Source: Panonychus citri
Lineage: Eukaryota > Arthropoda > Arachnida > Trombidiformes > Tetranychidae
DNA length: 64,000 bases
Direction of reading: 5' to 3'
NCBI RefSeq assembly: GCF_014898815.1
Contig: NW_026515544.1
Location: 2,542,001-2,606,000 of the forward strand
Every line of letters starts with the position of its first letter. Positions within the stretch are counted from its first letter, which is position 1. Shown here in pieces: positions 1 through 10,629 of this stretch. The notes beneath the pieces are model-generated. The model did not search any database, was not told the origin of the DNA, and saw only the letters and a list, made by a program, of their open reading frames with translations. Both the position numbers and the translations under genes were made by a program.

Positions 1-1
1 A

Positions 2-973
2 ATGTCATCAGCATCTTCTACTACCTCATCTTCATCAACTGCATCTTCATTACCTCAATCACCTTTATCCTCTGCCAATAGTTACATTTCATCATCTTCT
101 TCAACATCATCATTAATATCTGAACCTGGTTACACTTATTGTAAACGAGAAAAATTAACAGAGGAAAGATTAACACTTATCCGTCAACCCGCTGCCAATC
201 ATCGTGCTCGCTATAAAACTGAAGGTTCTCGTGGTGCAATTAAAGATAATACCGGTAAAGGATTTCCAGTGATTAGATTAGAAGGTTATAATGGTTTTAA
301 TACAATTAAATTAATCTGTTTTATTGGAGATGAAAATAAACTCGGTGAACCTCATCCTATTTATAAAGTATCAAAGGTAACCTCACGAACAGCAACTCCA
401 TGTAATTGTCGAGCAGTTAATGGTGTTAAAGCACTTGAATTTGAATTGTCTCCTGATAACGGGATGGAATTGGAAATCAATTGTATTGGCATTCTAAAGG
501 AAAGGATGTTCGAAGTCAAGAAAAGATGTAATCTCATCTTTACCAAGTCACATTCTTGCCGTTTAGTGTTTGCTTGTATTATCCCGGAAACCGGAACCTT
601 AATCAAATTAGTCTCTGATCCAATTGTTTGCGTTCAAACTGTTGGATCGCCCGAAATTCACATGACATCAACCCGTAAAACGCCATTGAATGGAGGTAAA
701 GAGATTATCATTTTGGGCCGTAATTTTACTCGAGATGCGATAATTAATTTGGAAACTAATGGAACCAAATTGGAGGTTTTACCGTTACAAGAATTTCTAA
801 ATTCAGCTCATCTTGTCTTTCGATCACCATCATTAATCAATCTAGCAAATTATCTTAAATCTGATTCTCTTGAAGTCGAACTGAAAGTAACTTGTGGAGA
901 TAAAGTTTCCGATTCAATTAAAATTTACTATCAAAGGCCAACACTTTTAGAGACATTTAATCTGGACGATTAA
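2..973 (+). CDS. NFAT5-like Rel-homology transcription factor (possibly 5'-partial)
   Basis: The reading frame gives 323 aa. A Ser/Thr-rich stretch (about residues 1-40) precedes a Rel-homology DNA-binding domain (about 50-215) and an IPT/TIG domain (about 217-312). The DNA-contact loop RARYKTEG lies at residues 69-76 and is followed by SRGAIKD and GFPVIRLEGYN. These match the NFAT5/TonEBP branch better than calcineurin-regulated NFATs or Dorsal/Relish. Known family role: a nuclear, sequence-specific transcription factor; in vertebrates NFAT5 responds to hypertonic stress. The protein stops right after the IPT domain with no long C-terminal activation region. The first ATG is at the second base of the window, so the true start, or further 5' exons, may lie outside. 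Copies of its 3' end recur at about 1.6, 4.1, 5.0, 7.2, 43.9 and 44.6-45.2 kb. The intact frame makes this the likely source copy. Confidence 0.85.
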   Translation: MSSASSTTSSSSTASSLPQSPLSSANSYISSSSSTSSLISEPGYTYCKREKLTEERLTLIRQPAANHRARYKTEGSRGAIKDNTGKGFPVIRLEGYNGFNTIKLICFIGDENKLGEPHPIYKVSKVTSRTATPCNCRAVNGVKALEFELSPDNGMELEINCIGILKERMFEVKKRCNLIFTKSHSCRLVFACIIPETGTLIKLVSDPIVCVQTVGSPEIHMTSTRKTPLNGGKEIIILGRNFTRDAIINLETNGTKLEVLPLQEFLNSAHLVFRSPSLINLANYLKSDSLEVELKVTCGDKVSDSIKIYYQRPTLLETFNLDD

Positions 974-1574
974 TTAGTCAACGATTTTTCTGTCTTTTTT
1001 ATTTTTCAATCTATTCACCAATTATTTCATATTTTACTGTAATTTTTATTCATTGATAAAATCATAACTTAATCTAAGTAAAGTTTTTCTTTCTTGAAAA
1101 AATGGTTACCCTTTCATTTATCATTAACCGTTACAAACTTTCGTTGTCACCAACATCGATCTCAACTAAAATCGATTTTCAAAGAAGTTCGATTCGAACT
1201 CGAACATTCGGAGATTAATCTTAAACGAATAAAACTGCAAATCGAAACTGTTGTAATACCTTAACCTGTGGGGAAAAGTTTGAAACTTTTTGATCAAACA
1301 TTCGTAGAAACAGTTTCATTGTGTATATTTAATGGAAATTCATAGACTAATGGCTAATATACGCGAGATGGTATTGTATAAATTTCAGGTCGAACAATTC
1401 AATTGCATTTGGACAAAATCGAATTAAATTACGAATTTAGCAAAAGTTTGCAAACTTTTTCCCCGAAGGTTAGTTGAATCACCAGAGCTTCAGAAAATAC
1501 TCTTCACGAAAGTATCAGTAAAAGATTAGTTTGACAATTAATTTCAGAAATTTTTTTACTTAATTTAGAGATTT
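974..1574 (+). other. 3' flank of the NFAT5-like gene, repeated elsewhere
   Basis: Non-coding 3' flank. Its first 280 bases (poly-T stretch, then the segment around GGTTACCCTTTCATTTATC) recur after the NFAT fragment at 4.3-4.57 kb and in reverse at 44.3-44.58 kb. A weak open frame starting at a TTG inside it is kept in the copies, but I see no ATG start or domain, so I treat it as UTR. It also contains paired AAACTTTT blocks near 1277 and 1450. Confidence 0.6.
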
Positions 1575-1795
1575 ACGACGGTTGACTAATTAATCGTCCA
1601 GATTAAATGTCTCTAAAAGTGTTGGCCTTTGATAGTAAACTGAATTTATGAGTGACTTTATCTTTACAAATTACTTTCAGTTCGACTTCAAGTGAATCGG
1701 ATTTAAGATAATTTGCTAGATTGATTAATGATGGTGATCGAAAGACAAGATGAACTGAATTTAGAAATTCTTGTAACGGTAATAACTTCAACACC
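1575..1795 (-). pseudogene. NFAT5-like 3' gene fragment (inverted)
   Basis: The reverse strand encodes the last part of the IPT domain (LPLQEFLNSVHLVFRSPSL and onward). It then loses the ending SDSIKIYYQRP through a small rearrangement, although the DNA for the final LETFNLDD tail and stop is present at 1595-1620. There is no upstream Rel domain, so this is a dead fragment. It abuts the 3' side of the first saposin gene, as a similar fragment does after the second one. Confidence 0.85.
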
Positions 1796-1916
1796 TAACA
1801 AGTACAAATATATGACAAATTTTTATGCTAAATATTTTTTTCTTTTATTAGTTATTTAAATCGAGTCTCAATGATTGATACATTTAATTATCAATGATCC
1901 TGCAATCGGAGTTTGA

Positions 1917-2750
1917 TTAGTTGGTTAGTTTTTGACCGTATGGTAGCTCCAATTCGCTTGGTTTATCGGATGGTTCACAAACATCGAAAAGATCCCAACA
2001 CAAATAGTTCTGAGTGGTTTTGTCGATCATATTATCGGTAATTGAATTGAAATAAACTGAGTTAAGATCAGAACATTTCTTGTAATCTTCTTCACTTGGA
2101 ACCGCATCGGTTTTAGCCCACGATAAACAACCATTTTCTGACAGAGCGGCGAAAGTGTTAGCATAGCTTCCAGCACCACTGTAAGTGACTGCAGCGGTAA
2201 TGTCCTTACATTGCTCGCAAACTGCCTTAACATAAACTTTGGGAGGATTTTGTTTGGGTGTAACTGGAGCAGCGGGAATATTTGGTAAACTGATGTCGAG
2301 GGTCAGGCTAGATTCACAGGCACCATAGTAAGCACAAAGCTCTTCAACTCTGCTTTGTCGTTCGATAAGAAGGTCAAATGAAGACTCGAATACTTTAACA
2401 TAAGAAATGCAAGATCCTGCAGGAGTTGGGTAATCACCACAACGTTGCGCAAGTAAAGGTAAGAACTGATTTCGAGCTAATCTCAAATCATTTATATCTG
2501 CTTCGAATTCACGTTTGCAAAGCTCACAAGGAGTCATTCCTTTAGCCCAAGCACCAAATGTAGTTCCATTCCAATAAGCATCACCATAGCCTAGTATTAG
2601 TTATGAAAGACGAAAAAGAAAGAAGAATCAAGTTAATCAGCTCAGTCGATTCAATTCAATGGTCCTCTCAGTCAAAAAGCAAAATAATCATTTAAAATAC
2701 TTACATGATGAGATAATGACGACAAAAGTAATCACTAAAAATCGGTTCAT
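1917..2750 (-). CDS. Two-domain saposin-like secreted protein, copy 1
   Basis: Two exons on the reverse strand: exon 1 at 2705-2750 and exon 2 at 1917-2590. The intron has the GTAAG donor and TAG acceptor seen in its relatives. The joined frame is 720 nt and gives 239 aa. Exon 1 encodes the signal-peptide core beginning MNRFLVITF and the junction falls in a Cys codon. The mature protein has two six-cysteine saposin-B-like domains. The first starts near CELCKREFEADI, the second near CEQCKDITAA and ends with CWDLFDVC. Saposin B folds are helical, disulfide-bonded and bind lipids or membranes. The exact role of this family is unknown to me; a secreted gut or salivary role is a guess. The gene is the mirror-image partner of the copy at 6250-7077. 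Confidence 0.9.
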
Positions 2751-3545
2751 GATTTTTACTCGAGTAAGTTAACACAATTTGAAGAATAAGATTAAAGAAT
2801 TAGATTTATCAACTAACTTAATATGATATTAAATACTTCGGTTGCTCGTCTTTATATACTCTTTTTAATCAACCATAATCGATTTCAATTTATTGTCTTT
2901 GAGAATTGATTGATATTTTAAGGATCCAGGATCAGATCATGATCCTTTCCCGTCAGAATGCTTTAAGATAGTATAAGTTCTTGATACAAGTGTACCTAAA
3001 ACAATAGGATTTGGATTATTCAGCCTACGATTTAGATACAAATGTCTATTATAATAATTGCACTTAAATTTTGGTACCACATCGATGCAACAAGATTTTA
3101 TCTCCGATCTAATAGTTTTAAGATTAAGATCAATCTGCATTCAATTAAATTCGTAACTTTTTGAGATCATCAATCAATCATACAGTTAATAGAAAATTTC
3201 TCCAAGTTTCTAAGTGATCTTTGTTGATTTTTTTCTGGTTTGAATTTGATTTAAATACTATTTATTTATTTATCTGATACCGATTGATTCTTGGTCAATA
3301 AATAATAATTGAGCCAAAGTTTTATTTATTCCATGAGATTGTATCATGATTGTGTTTCCATGTCATTTCTTGTTAAAAATTACACATCTTCTGTTGATTG
3401 TTCTAACTAAGACAATTAGTTAATTGGTTGATTTTAATTATTACACAGATGCAGATCCATTTCAAATCTTGATCAGAACAATACAATCTTAACTCGGTGC
3501 AATCGCACCTAACATAATATAAATAATCAACGAAATTCAATAAAC

Positions 3546-4082
3546 AAATGCTCAACTCATCGATAAATTAAATTACGATCTATCAATCGTTCATAATGTA
3601 TTAATAATAAAACAAACTAATTAGTTGAATTCAATTAAATACTTAAAAAATAATTTGATCTACTTTCTTAATCTTCATGAGAAAATCACTTTTACAAAGA
3701 CGAATATTTAACTGGTCAAATTGATGAACAAAAAAATCCATTGACTGATATCAATCAAAATACATTTGAAAATCGATGATCATAATGATTGATTATTGAA
3801 TTTGAATCCGAATTTACCAAAATTTGTTTTGTTATTGAAAAAATGGCCATAATTGAAACTTCAGGTAGCTTAAGATCGAAAATTGCTTATTCTTTACAGC
3901 TTTGATTAAACAATGATGATTAAATTTTCTAAGACACCTCTAGGTCTTGTAGTTAGCTGATCAAATGTTTAAAGTGCTCGATCTACGATGTTGACCAATA
4001 CTGGGATAGTCTCAAAAATAGGTTTTAGATCATTCTGGCCACTTGAGACTAATCGAGGTCAATCTATTTACAACCGATAATA
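3546..4082. other. Spacer of the inverted duplication, no gene seen
   Basis: AT-rich sequence between the inverted saposin arms. Only short spurious frames are present. No domain, repeat family or promoter could be supported. Confidence 0.5.
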
Positions 4083-4575
4083 TACCGTTACAAGAATTTC
4101 TAAATTCAGCTCATCTTGTCTTTCGATCACCATCATTGATCAATTTAGCAAATTATCTTAAATCTGATTCACTTGAAGTCGAACTGAAAGTAATTTGTGG
4201 AGATAAAGTTTCCGATTCAATTAAAATTTACTATCAAAGGCCAACACTTTTAGAGACATTTAATCTGGACGATTAATTAGTCAACCATTTTTCTGTCTTT
4301 TTTATTTTTCAATTGAATTATTTCATATTTTACTGTAATTTTTATTCATTGATACAATCATAACTTAATCTAAGTAAAGTTTTTCTTTCTTGAAAAAATG
4401 GTTACCCTTTCATTTATCATTAACCGTTACAAAATTTCGTTGTCACCAACATCGATCTCCACTAAAATCGGTTTTCAAAGAAGTTCGATTTGAACACTCG
4501 AAGATTAATCTCAAACGATTAAAACTACAAATCGATGTTTCATTAGATCGAAACTCTTTTATTACACTTTAATAC
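4083..4575 (+). pseudogene. NFAT5-like 3' fragment with copied 3' flank
   Basis: Encodes the end of the IPT domain from LPLQEFLNSAHLVFRSPSL to the stop after LETFNLDD at 4276. It then repeats the 3' flank of the parent gene (poly-T block and GGTTACCCTTTCATTTATC segment) to about 4575. The Rel domain is absent and the sequence upstream of 4083 is unrelated. The amino-acid sequence is almost the same as in the intact gene, with I for T in KVICGD, so the copy is fairly young or has been converted. Confidence 0.85.
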
Positions 4576-4824
4576 TTCATTTATGATGAAGTGAATTGAA
4601 TCACCATAGTTTCAAATATTATTACTATTCATGTAAGGAGTCTGATCTAAATTATATTATAATAAGTCGAGAATCAAGATACTTGTTGGTGAGTAATGTA
4701 TTTGCTGTTTAAAAATTTATTTAACTGATGATTGTAGTCGATTAGTACAGTTATGGATGTCATTCCAATTAGAAAATAGATTGACGATCGATGAATGAAG
4801 TTTTCATTGACTTGTTGGTGATTA

Positions 4825-4992
4825 CAATTTGCTTGGTTTTTCTGACAGTTCACAAAAATCGAAAAGATCTCAGCACAAATAGCCAACACTAGTTTTTTCA
4901 ACCATATTATCGGTAATTGGATTAAAATAAACTGAATTAAGATTCGAATATTTCTTGATATCTTTTTCACTTGGAGTTTCACCAGTTTTCAC
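4825..4992 (-). pseudogene. Saposin-like gene fossil, C-terminal piece
   Basis: On the reverse strand this resembles the second saposin domain from about TGETPSEKDIKKYSNLNS to the C terminus. It has lost a conserved cysteine (KKC to KKY) and carries a TGA stop where relatives have the Trp codon of CWDLF. No start or first domain is present. Confidence 0.75.
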
Positions 4993-5009
4993 CTAAAAGC
5001 TTTAACACC

Positions 5010-5100
5010 ATTAATTGACTAATTAATCATCCAGATTAAATGTCTCTAAAAGTGTTGGCCTTTAATAGTAAATTTTAATTGAATCGGATTATATTTTAGA
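5010..5100 (-). pseudogene. Short NFAT5-like tail fossil
   Basis: Reverse-strand match to the last codons and stop of the NFAT5-like gene (the LETFNLDD region and part of KIYYQ). It sits next to a saposin fossil in the same order as in the other NFAT-saposin pairs. Confidence 0.7.
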
Positions 5101-5189
5101 TACGTTTACCTCGTTTATGTCGAGCTTTTTATTTCCATTAGTTGTGATACAAATATGTGTTACTGCAAAATTGGAGAAAATGAGTTCGA

Positions 5190-5400
5190 TTAAAGGTTCA
5201 TTTTTGATCGTTATGGTAAAACCAATTCACTTAGTTTTTGTTCAGAATCACAAACGAAAAGATCTCAACAGAAATCGTTTCTCCATCTATCGAAATTTTT
5301 ATCAAATACAGTTTGAGCTTTCTCAATACGGAATACAAAGAGTTCTGGAGGCAAAATCTATTAAGCTGAGTCATATTTGCGAGCATTTTCTGACAGTATA
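5190..5400 (-). pseudogene. Second saposin-like fossil
   Basis: The reverse strand shows an eroded match to the segment encoding the C terminus of the second saposin domain: DNA resembling GGGATCTTTTCG, followed by the region that encodes the SELVLPYG-like tail. The frame is broken and key cysteines are not all retained. Several short open frames here are by-products. Confidence 0.55.
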
Positions 5401-6249
5401 TATTATAATATATGTGAGACAATAGTTAATGATAAAAGTTGTAATAATAAGTAATAATCTTTGTAAAAGTAATTCTATCATGAAGTTCAAGCAAGTAGAT
5501 CAAATTATTTTTTAAGCATTTAATTGTATTCATATTGTAAATTAATTATGTTATTATTACATCATGAACATCATGATCAATCGTAATTTAATTTATCGAT
5601 CAGTTGATCATTTTTTTTATATTGAATTTCGTTGCTTATTTGTATTATGTTGAGTGCGATTGCACCGAGTTAAGATTGTATTGTTCTGATCAAGATTTGA
5701 AATGGATCTGCATCTGTGTAATAATTAAAAATCAATCAATTAACTAATTGACATACTTGAAACAATCAAGAGAAAATGTGTAATTTTTATCAAGAAATGA
5801 CACGGAAACATAATCATGATGTAAGCTCATGGAATCAATAAAATTTTGACACAAAGTTTTCGAATTTAATTAAACGCAGATTGATCTTAATCTTATACTA
5901 GATCGAAGATGAAGAATCGATAAAATTTTGTTGTATTGATGTGGTACCGAAATTTAGGTGCAATTATTATAATAGACATTTGTATCTAAATCGTAGGCTG
6001 AATAATCCAAATCCTATTGTTTTAGGTGCACTTGTATCAAGAGCTTGAGATTATATTGTCTTAAATCATCAGAAAAGGATCCTGACATTAAAAAGACCAA
6101 TTAATTTGAGAACAACAATGGCTTGAAATTGATTACGTTCAATTAAAAGAGTATATAAAGAAGAGGAACCGAAGTATTTAATATCATAATAGTTGATAAA
6201 TTTGATTCTAAATCTATTCTTCAAATTGGTGTTAACTCGAGTAAAAATC

Positions 6250-7077
6250 ATGAACCGATTTTTAGCTATTACTTTTGTCGTCGTCATCTCATCATGTAAG
6301 TATTTTAAATTATTCTTTTTGATTGCGAGGACCATTGAATTGAATGGACTGAGATGATTAACTGGATTTTTCTTTCTTTTTCGCCTTTGATTACTAATAC
6401 TAGGCTATGGTGATGCTTTTTGGAGTGGATCTAAATTTGGAGATTGGGCTAAAGGAATGACTCCTTGTGATATTTGCAAACGTGAAGTCGTAGCGGATAT
6501 AACTGATTTAAGATTAGCTCGAAATCAGTTCTTACCTGAGCTTAAGGAACGTTGTGGTCTACACCCAACACCTGAAGGATCTTGCGACTCTTATGTTAAA
6601 GTATTCGAGGCTTCATTTGACCTTCTTATCGAACGACAAAGCAGAGTTCAAGGACTTTGTGCTTACTATGGTGTCTGTGAGTCTAATTCAACCCTCGACA
6701 TTAGTTTACCAAATCTTCCCGTTGCTCCAGTTACTCCCAAACAAAATCCTCCCAAAGTTTATGACGAGGCCGTTTGTAAGGAATGTAAGGATATTACCGC
6801 TGCAGTCACTTATGGTGGTGCTGGAAACTATGCTAACACTTTTGCCGCTCTGGCAGAAAATGGTTGTTTATCGTGGGCTAAAACTGATGCGGTTCCAAGT
6901 GAAGAAGATTACAAGAAATGTTCTGATCTTAACTCAGTTTATTTCAATTCAATCACCGATAATATGATCGACAAAACCACTCAGAACTATTTGTGTTGGG
7001 ATCTTTTCGATGTTTGTGAACCAACAGAAAAATCAAGCGAATTGAAATTACCATACGGACAAAAATTAACCAACTAA
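6250..7077 (+). CDS. Two-domain saposin-like secreted protein, copy 2
   Basis: Exon 1 is 6250-6295 and exon 2 is 6404-7077; the intron runs GTAAG to CTAG. The joined CDS is 720 nt (239 aa). The product begins MNRFLAITFVVVISS, a signal peptide likely cut near CYGDA. Domain 1 (about residues 34-110) has the CxxC, C, C, C, C pattern starting at CDICKREV. Domain 2 (about 135-230) starts at CKECKDITAA and ends with CWDLFDVC. A short proline-rich linker (VAPVTPKQNPPK) joins them. A TATA box (GTATATAAAG, 6151-6160) lies about 95 bp before the ATG. The intron-blind open frame starts at an internal Met (MTPC) and would lack the signal peptide, so the spliced start is preferred. Confidence 0.92.
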
Positions 7078-7194
7078 TTGAACTACGATAATTAAATGTA
7101 TCAATCATTGAGACTCGATTTGAATTATTAATAAAAGAAAGAAATATTTCGCATAAAAAGTTGTTAGATACTTGCGTTTGTTAGAATTGGAGGA

Positions 7195-7400
7195 TTTGCA
7201 AGAATTTCTAAATTCAGCTCATCTTGTCTTTCGATCACCATCATTGATCAATTTAGCAAATTACCTTAAATCTGATTCACTTGAAGTCGAACTGAAAGTA
7301 ATTTGTGGAGATAAAGTTCCCAATTCAATTAAAATTTACTATCAAAGGACAACACTTTTAGAGACATTTAATCTGGACGATTAATTAGTCAACCATTTTT
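7195..7400 (+). pseudogene. NFAT5-like 3' fragment after saposin copy 2
   Basis: Encodes LQEFLNSAHLVFRSPSL through the stop after LETFNLDD. It differs from the intact gene by KVPNS for KVSDS and by a Thr for Pro in YYQRT. No upstream domain is present. It matches the placement of the inverted fragment at 1575-1795. Confidence 0.85.
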
Positions 7401-7762
7401 AATCAAAATAGTTGTTAGAGACTCGTGTTTCTTAGAGTAGAATAGAAAGAATATTGTATTCTGTTGGTTTTCGTTCTGAAGCGATTCGAGCGAGAATCAA
7501 ATCCATTTCGTTAATAGATTTGATCTCAACAAATGAAACTAAAAAATATTACATTCTAATGGTCGTTAGGCCACAAAGGGTCTGTAAATGAGCGAGTTTT
7601 TATCATTAAAGCCAGACATTTAATGTAATAATAAGGTCGATGCGTGAAATCAAATTAATCAAACGATTGATTGAAATTATTTATAACTTTTTATTGGAAG
7701 TGAATATACTTTTCTAATAACTACAATTCCAAATTTTTATTTAGCTTCATGTTTGATGTTTA
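7401..7762. other. Intergenic, no gene seen
   Basis: AT-rich spacer between an NFAT fragment and the 3' end of saposin copy 3. No supported feature. Confidence 0.5.
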
Positions 7763-8470
7763 CTATTGGGTAGATGGACAGACATCGAAAAGATCTGAGC
7801 AAAGGTAGTTGACATTTGATTTATCTCGAATAGTGTTGGTCAATTTGTCGAAAACTTTTCCCATGAAGTCTTTGCAGTGTTTGTGCTCTTCAGTGGTTGG
7901 GAACATACCGGCCTTGGTCCAGGAGAGACAATTGTTTTCAAGTCCAGCGTTCATTGAAACGGCGTAAGAACCAACATTAAGGTAAGTTACGGTGGCGGTG
8001 ATGTTACAGTTGTAACAAGTTGCATCGTCGTAAGCCTTTGATGGATCTTTGGGACTAACTGGAGCAGCGGGAATAGCAGGATCACTGGTGTCAATAGTGG
8101 TCTCAGAAGTACAGATTCCGTAGAAAGCGCAAATTTCCTTGGCGGCAAGTCGAGATTCCAAAGTATCGTAAGTGTATTTGAACATTTCCATGAGCGATGA
8201 ACATGAACCGTCTGGGGTTGGGTATTTGCCACAGGTATCAGTTAATTTGGGTATTTGTTGGTTTCGGGCTAACTTGAAATCGGTCAAATAAGCTCCAGTT
8301 TCGGCCATACAGATTTCACATTGACTTTTACCTTCTTTCCAGTCTTTCCAGGCACTTACAACGTAACCTGTTGATTAGAGAGAAAATTAATTAATTACAA
8401 TTAATAAACAGTTTATAATAATGTACTTACATGCTGAGAGAAGGGCGACAATTGTAATTAATCGATTCAT
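7763..8470 (-). CDS. Two-domain saposin-like secreted protein, copy 3 (divergent)
   Basis: Exon 1 is 8431-8470 (signal peptide MNRLITIVALLSA) and exon 2 is 7763-8367. The CDS is 645 nt (214 aa), with intron phase as in the other copies. Domain 1 starts at CEICMAETGAYLTDFKLARN and domain 2 at CYNCNITATVTYL, ending CSDLFDVCPSTQ. It is shorter than its relatives and lacks their LVLPYG-type tail. Its divergence from copies 1, 2, 4 and 5 suggests an older duplication. It is the only two-domain copy between the two duplicated pairs. Confidence 0.9.
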
Positions 8471-9794
8471 GATTGTTGTTGATTGATTGTTTTACTTGTT
8501 AACTAATTGCAATTAACTGAACAAAAGTTGAGATTTTGATCAATATTTATACTAATTTATTGTTTGGTTACCTGTTCAATTTTTTGCAAATAATCATGAT
8601 TACCCAGGTGATTTTCAGATATTAATTGTTACCCAGTAATTAATTTAATTATCAATTGTAATTATATTTCACAATTAAATGGGTATCGTCATATTACCAT
8701 TGACAATTGATGACATTGATGAGACAATATTGGAACAATCAATAATATTTGTTTGTTTCAAATAAATTGACTAACGTTGATTATTTATTTGAAGACGGTT
8801 ATGGATTTCGATAGCAATTATGACGATCTAATTAATTATTAATTAGAAAGAGTCAAAGTTAAAGAGATAGATTAGAGTTCTAATTAGGACTTTCTATCTC
8901 CGTATCGAAAATAAAAGTCAACCATTTGGCTCTGAAGTTTTGGGTTAATTACTAGAGAGACAGGAAAAGGTTTTTCGTATTTGTTATAACATTGAAACAA
9001 TAAGTGTTAATTAGGGTGGTTAATTAGCAATGATTAATCCAATTGATTCACTGAATTAATATTTGAAGAGAAAGGTAAATTAAGTAACAAGAATTTGATT
9101 ATCAAGTTAATCTTTCACCAAATATGATGATTTAGTATACGATAAACTCGTTGTACTTGATAGCATTTTATTTTTTTATCATTCGTATTTGGTTGTTTTA
9201 AATGAGGGTTAAATTATTGAAGATTAATTAATAAAAAAGTTTTGTATCAATTTAGAACCACAAACTTTTTGATTAAAATAATCTCATAATCATGTGATTA
9301 TTATATTAGAGGTTCTGTTTAATGTTAAACAATCAGATAACAGTTATCATATTTTATATACGATATCAATTGAATCAAATTCAAATTCAAAATTTAAATT
9401 AATGAAAATCAATCAATTAATTGCTCTTTTGAAACAATCGTGTGATATTGAAATGAGATGGACGATTAATCTTGTTTACAATCAGAGAAACAATTAATCA
9501 ATTATTGATAAGATGAATCCGGATCTTCAGTAAATTGAATCAAACTTGATTTTATTTCAGGGGATTATAATCTAATCACAATTACATTACAAAGAGGCTC
9601 AATATTATTTGGTAAGAAAAATTCAGTTGAATCGATTATCACAAAACAATGGATTGAAAATCAGAGAATATTTGATTAAGATTGAAAGAGTATAAAGAAG
9701 ACGAATAAAACAATCATAATTGTTATACATGGAAAACTAAGTTGATTTTCAATATATTATTTTGATTGTTGTAAATTCATTACAAGAAATAATC
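8471..9794. other. Intergenic between divergent saposin genes; part repeated upstream of copy 5
   Basis: Shared upstream region of copy 3 (reverse) and copy 4 (forward). The part from about 9220 recurs upstream of saposin copy 5 (about 11430-12010), for example the TTAATTAATAAAAAA block, so copies 4 and 5 are a direct tandem duplication that includes promoters. A TATA-like GAGTATAAAG sits near 9688. Confidence 0.65.
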
Positions 9795-10629
9795 ATGAAC
9801 CGATTTTTAGCCATTACTTTTGTCGTCGTCATCTCATCATGTAAGTATTCAAAGTATTCTTTTGCTTTTTGATTGTGAACAAAATTTTATGGACTGAACT
9901 GATTAACCTGATTATTCTGGTTTCTTTTTTTGTCTTACATTACTAATTCTAGGCTATGGTGATGCTCTTTGGAATGGATCTACATTTGAAGATTGGGCTA
10001 AAGGAATGACTCCTTGTGAGATTTGCAAACGTGAAGTAAAAGCGGGGCTTACTGATTTGAGATTAGCTCGAAATCAGTTCTTACCTTTACTTAAGGAACA
10101 ATGTGTTACATACACAACTCCTGAAGGATCTTGTGATTCTTACATGACAGTATTCGAGGCTTCATTTGACCTTCTTATCGAACGACAAAGCAGAGTTGAA
10201 GAGCTTTGTGCTTACTATGGTGCCTGTGAATCTAGTCTGACCCTCGACATCAGTTTACCAAATATTCCCGCTGCTCCAGTTACTCCCAAACAAAATCCTC
10301 CCAAAGTTTATGATAAGGCCGTTTGTAAGGAATGTAAGGATATCACCGCTGCAGGCACGTACATGGGCGGTGGACATTATGCTAATACTTTCGCCGCTCT
10401 CGCAGAAAATGGTTGTTTATGGTGGATGAAAACTGATGCGGTTCCAAGTAGAGAAGATCATAAGAAATGTTCTGAGCTCAACTCAGTTTATTTCAATTCA
10501 ATCACCGATAATATGATCGACAAAACTACTCAGAACTATTTGTGTTGGGATCTTTTCGACATTTGTGATCCTGCACAGAAACCAAACGAATTGGTTTTAC
10601 CTTATGGTGAACTAAAATCAACCAATTAA
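9795..10629 (+). CDS. Two-domain saposin-like secreted protein, copy 4
   Basis: Exon 1 is 9795-9840 (MNRFLAITFVVVISS) and exon 2 is 9953-10629. The CDS is 723 nt (240 aa). Domain 1 begins CEICKREVKAGLTDLRLARN and domain 2 begins CKECKDITAAGTYMGGG, ending CWDLFDICDPAQK. All twelve expected cysteines are visible. The C-terminal tail is LVLPYGELKSTN, shared only with copy 5, which supports a recent pairwise duplication. Signal peptide and disulfide pattern indicate secretion; the ligand is unknown. Confidence 0.92.

Larger units (their letters stand above)
355..2021. repeat. Source block of an inverted duplication (partner 43677-45209)
   Basis: This block runs from inside the NFAT5-like frame through its 3' flank, an inverted NFAT fragment and the 3' end of the first saposin gene. 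It recurs in reverse complement at 43677-45209. Boundaries were placed where the two sequences stop matching: before CATCCTATTTATAAAG on the left and after the AACCACTCAGAAC sequence on the saposin side. The partner is somewhat shorter because of internal deletions. Confidence 0.85.
1570..3545. repeat. Left arm of a large inverted duplication (partner 5615-7400)
   Basis: This arm holds an NFAT fragment, saposin copy 1 and its upstream region to about 3.5 kb. It matches in reverse complement the arm at 5615-7400. Clear anchor blocks include the segment around 3000-3060 (GGATTTGGATTATTCAGCC) and its reverse at 5990-6030, and the segment at 3440-3520 against 5655-5740. Point differences and small indels are frequent, so the event is not recent. 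Confidence 0.85.
5615..7400. repeat. Right arm of the large inverted duplication
   Basis: Mirror copy of 1570-3545. It holds upstream sequence, saposin copy 2 and an NFAT fragment. Gene order and orientation are exactly reversed relative to the left arm. Confidence 0.85.

Noticed and set aside
1099..1260. Open frame (KKWLPFHLSLTVTKFR-type) kept in the 3' flank of the NFAT5-like gene and in its copies at 4390 and 44279
   Set aside because: It starts at TTG with no ATG and has no domain. Its conservation is explained by recent duplication of the whole segment.
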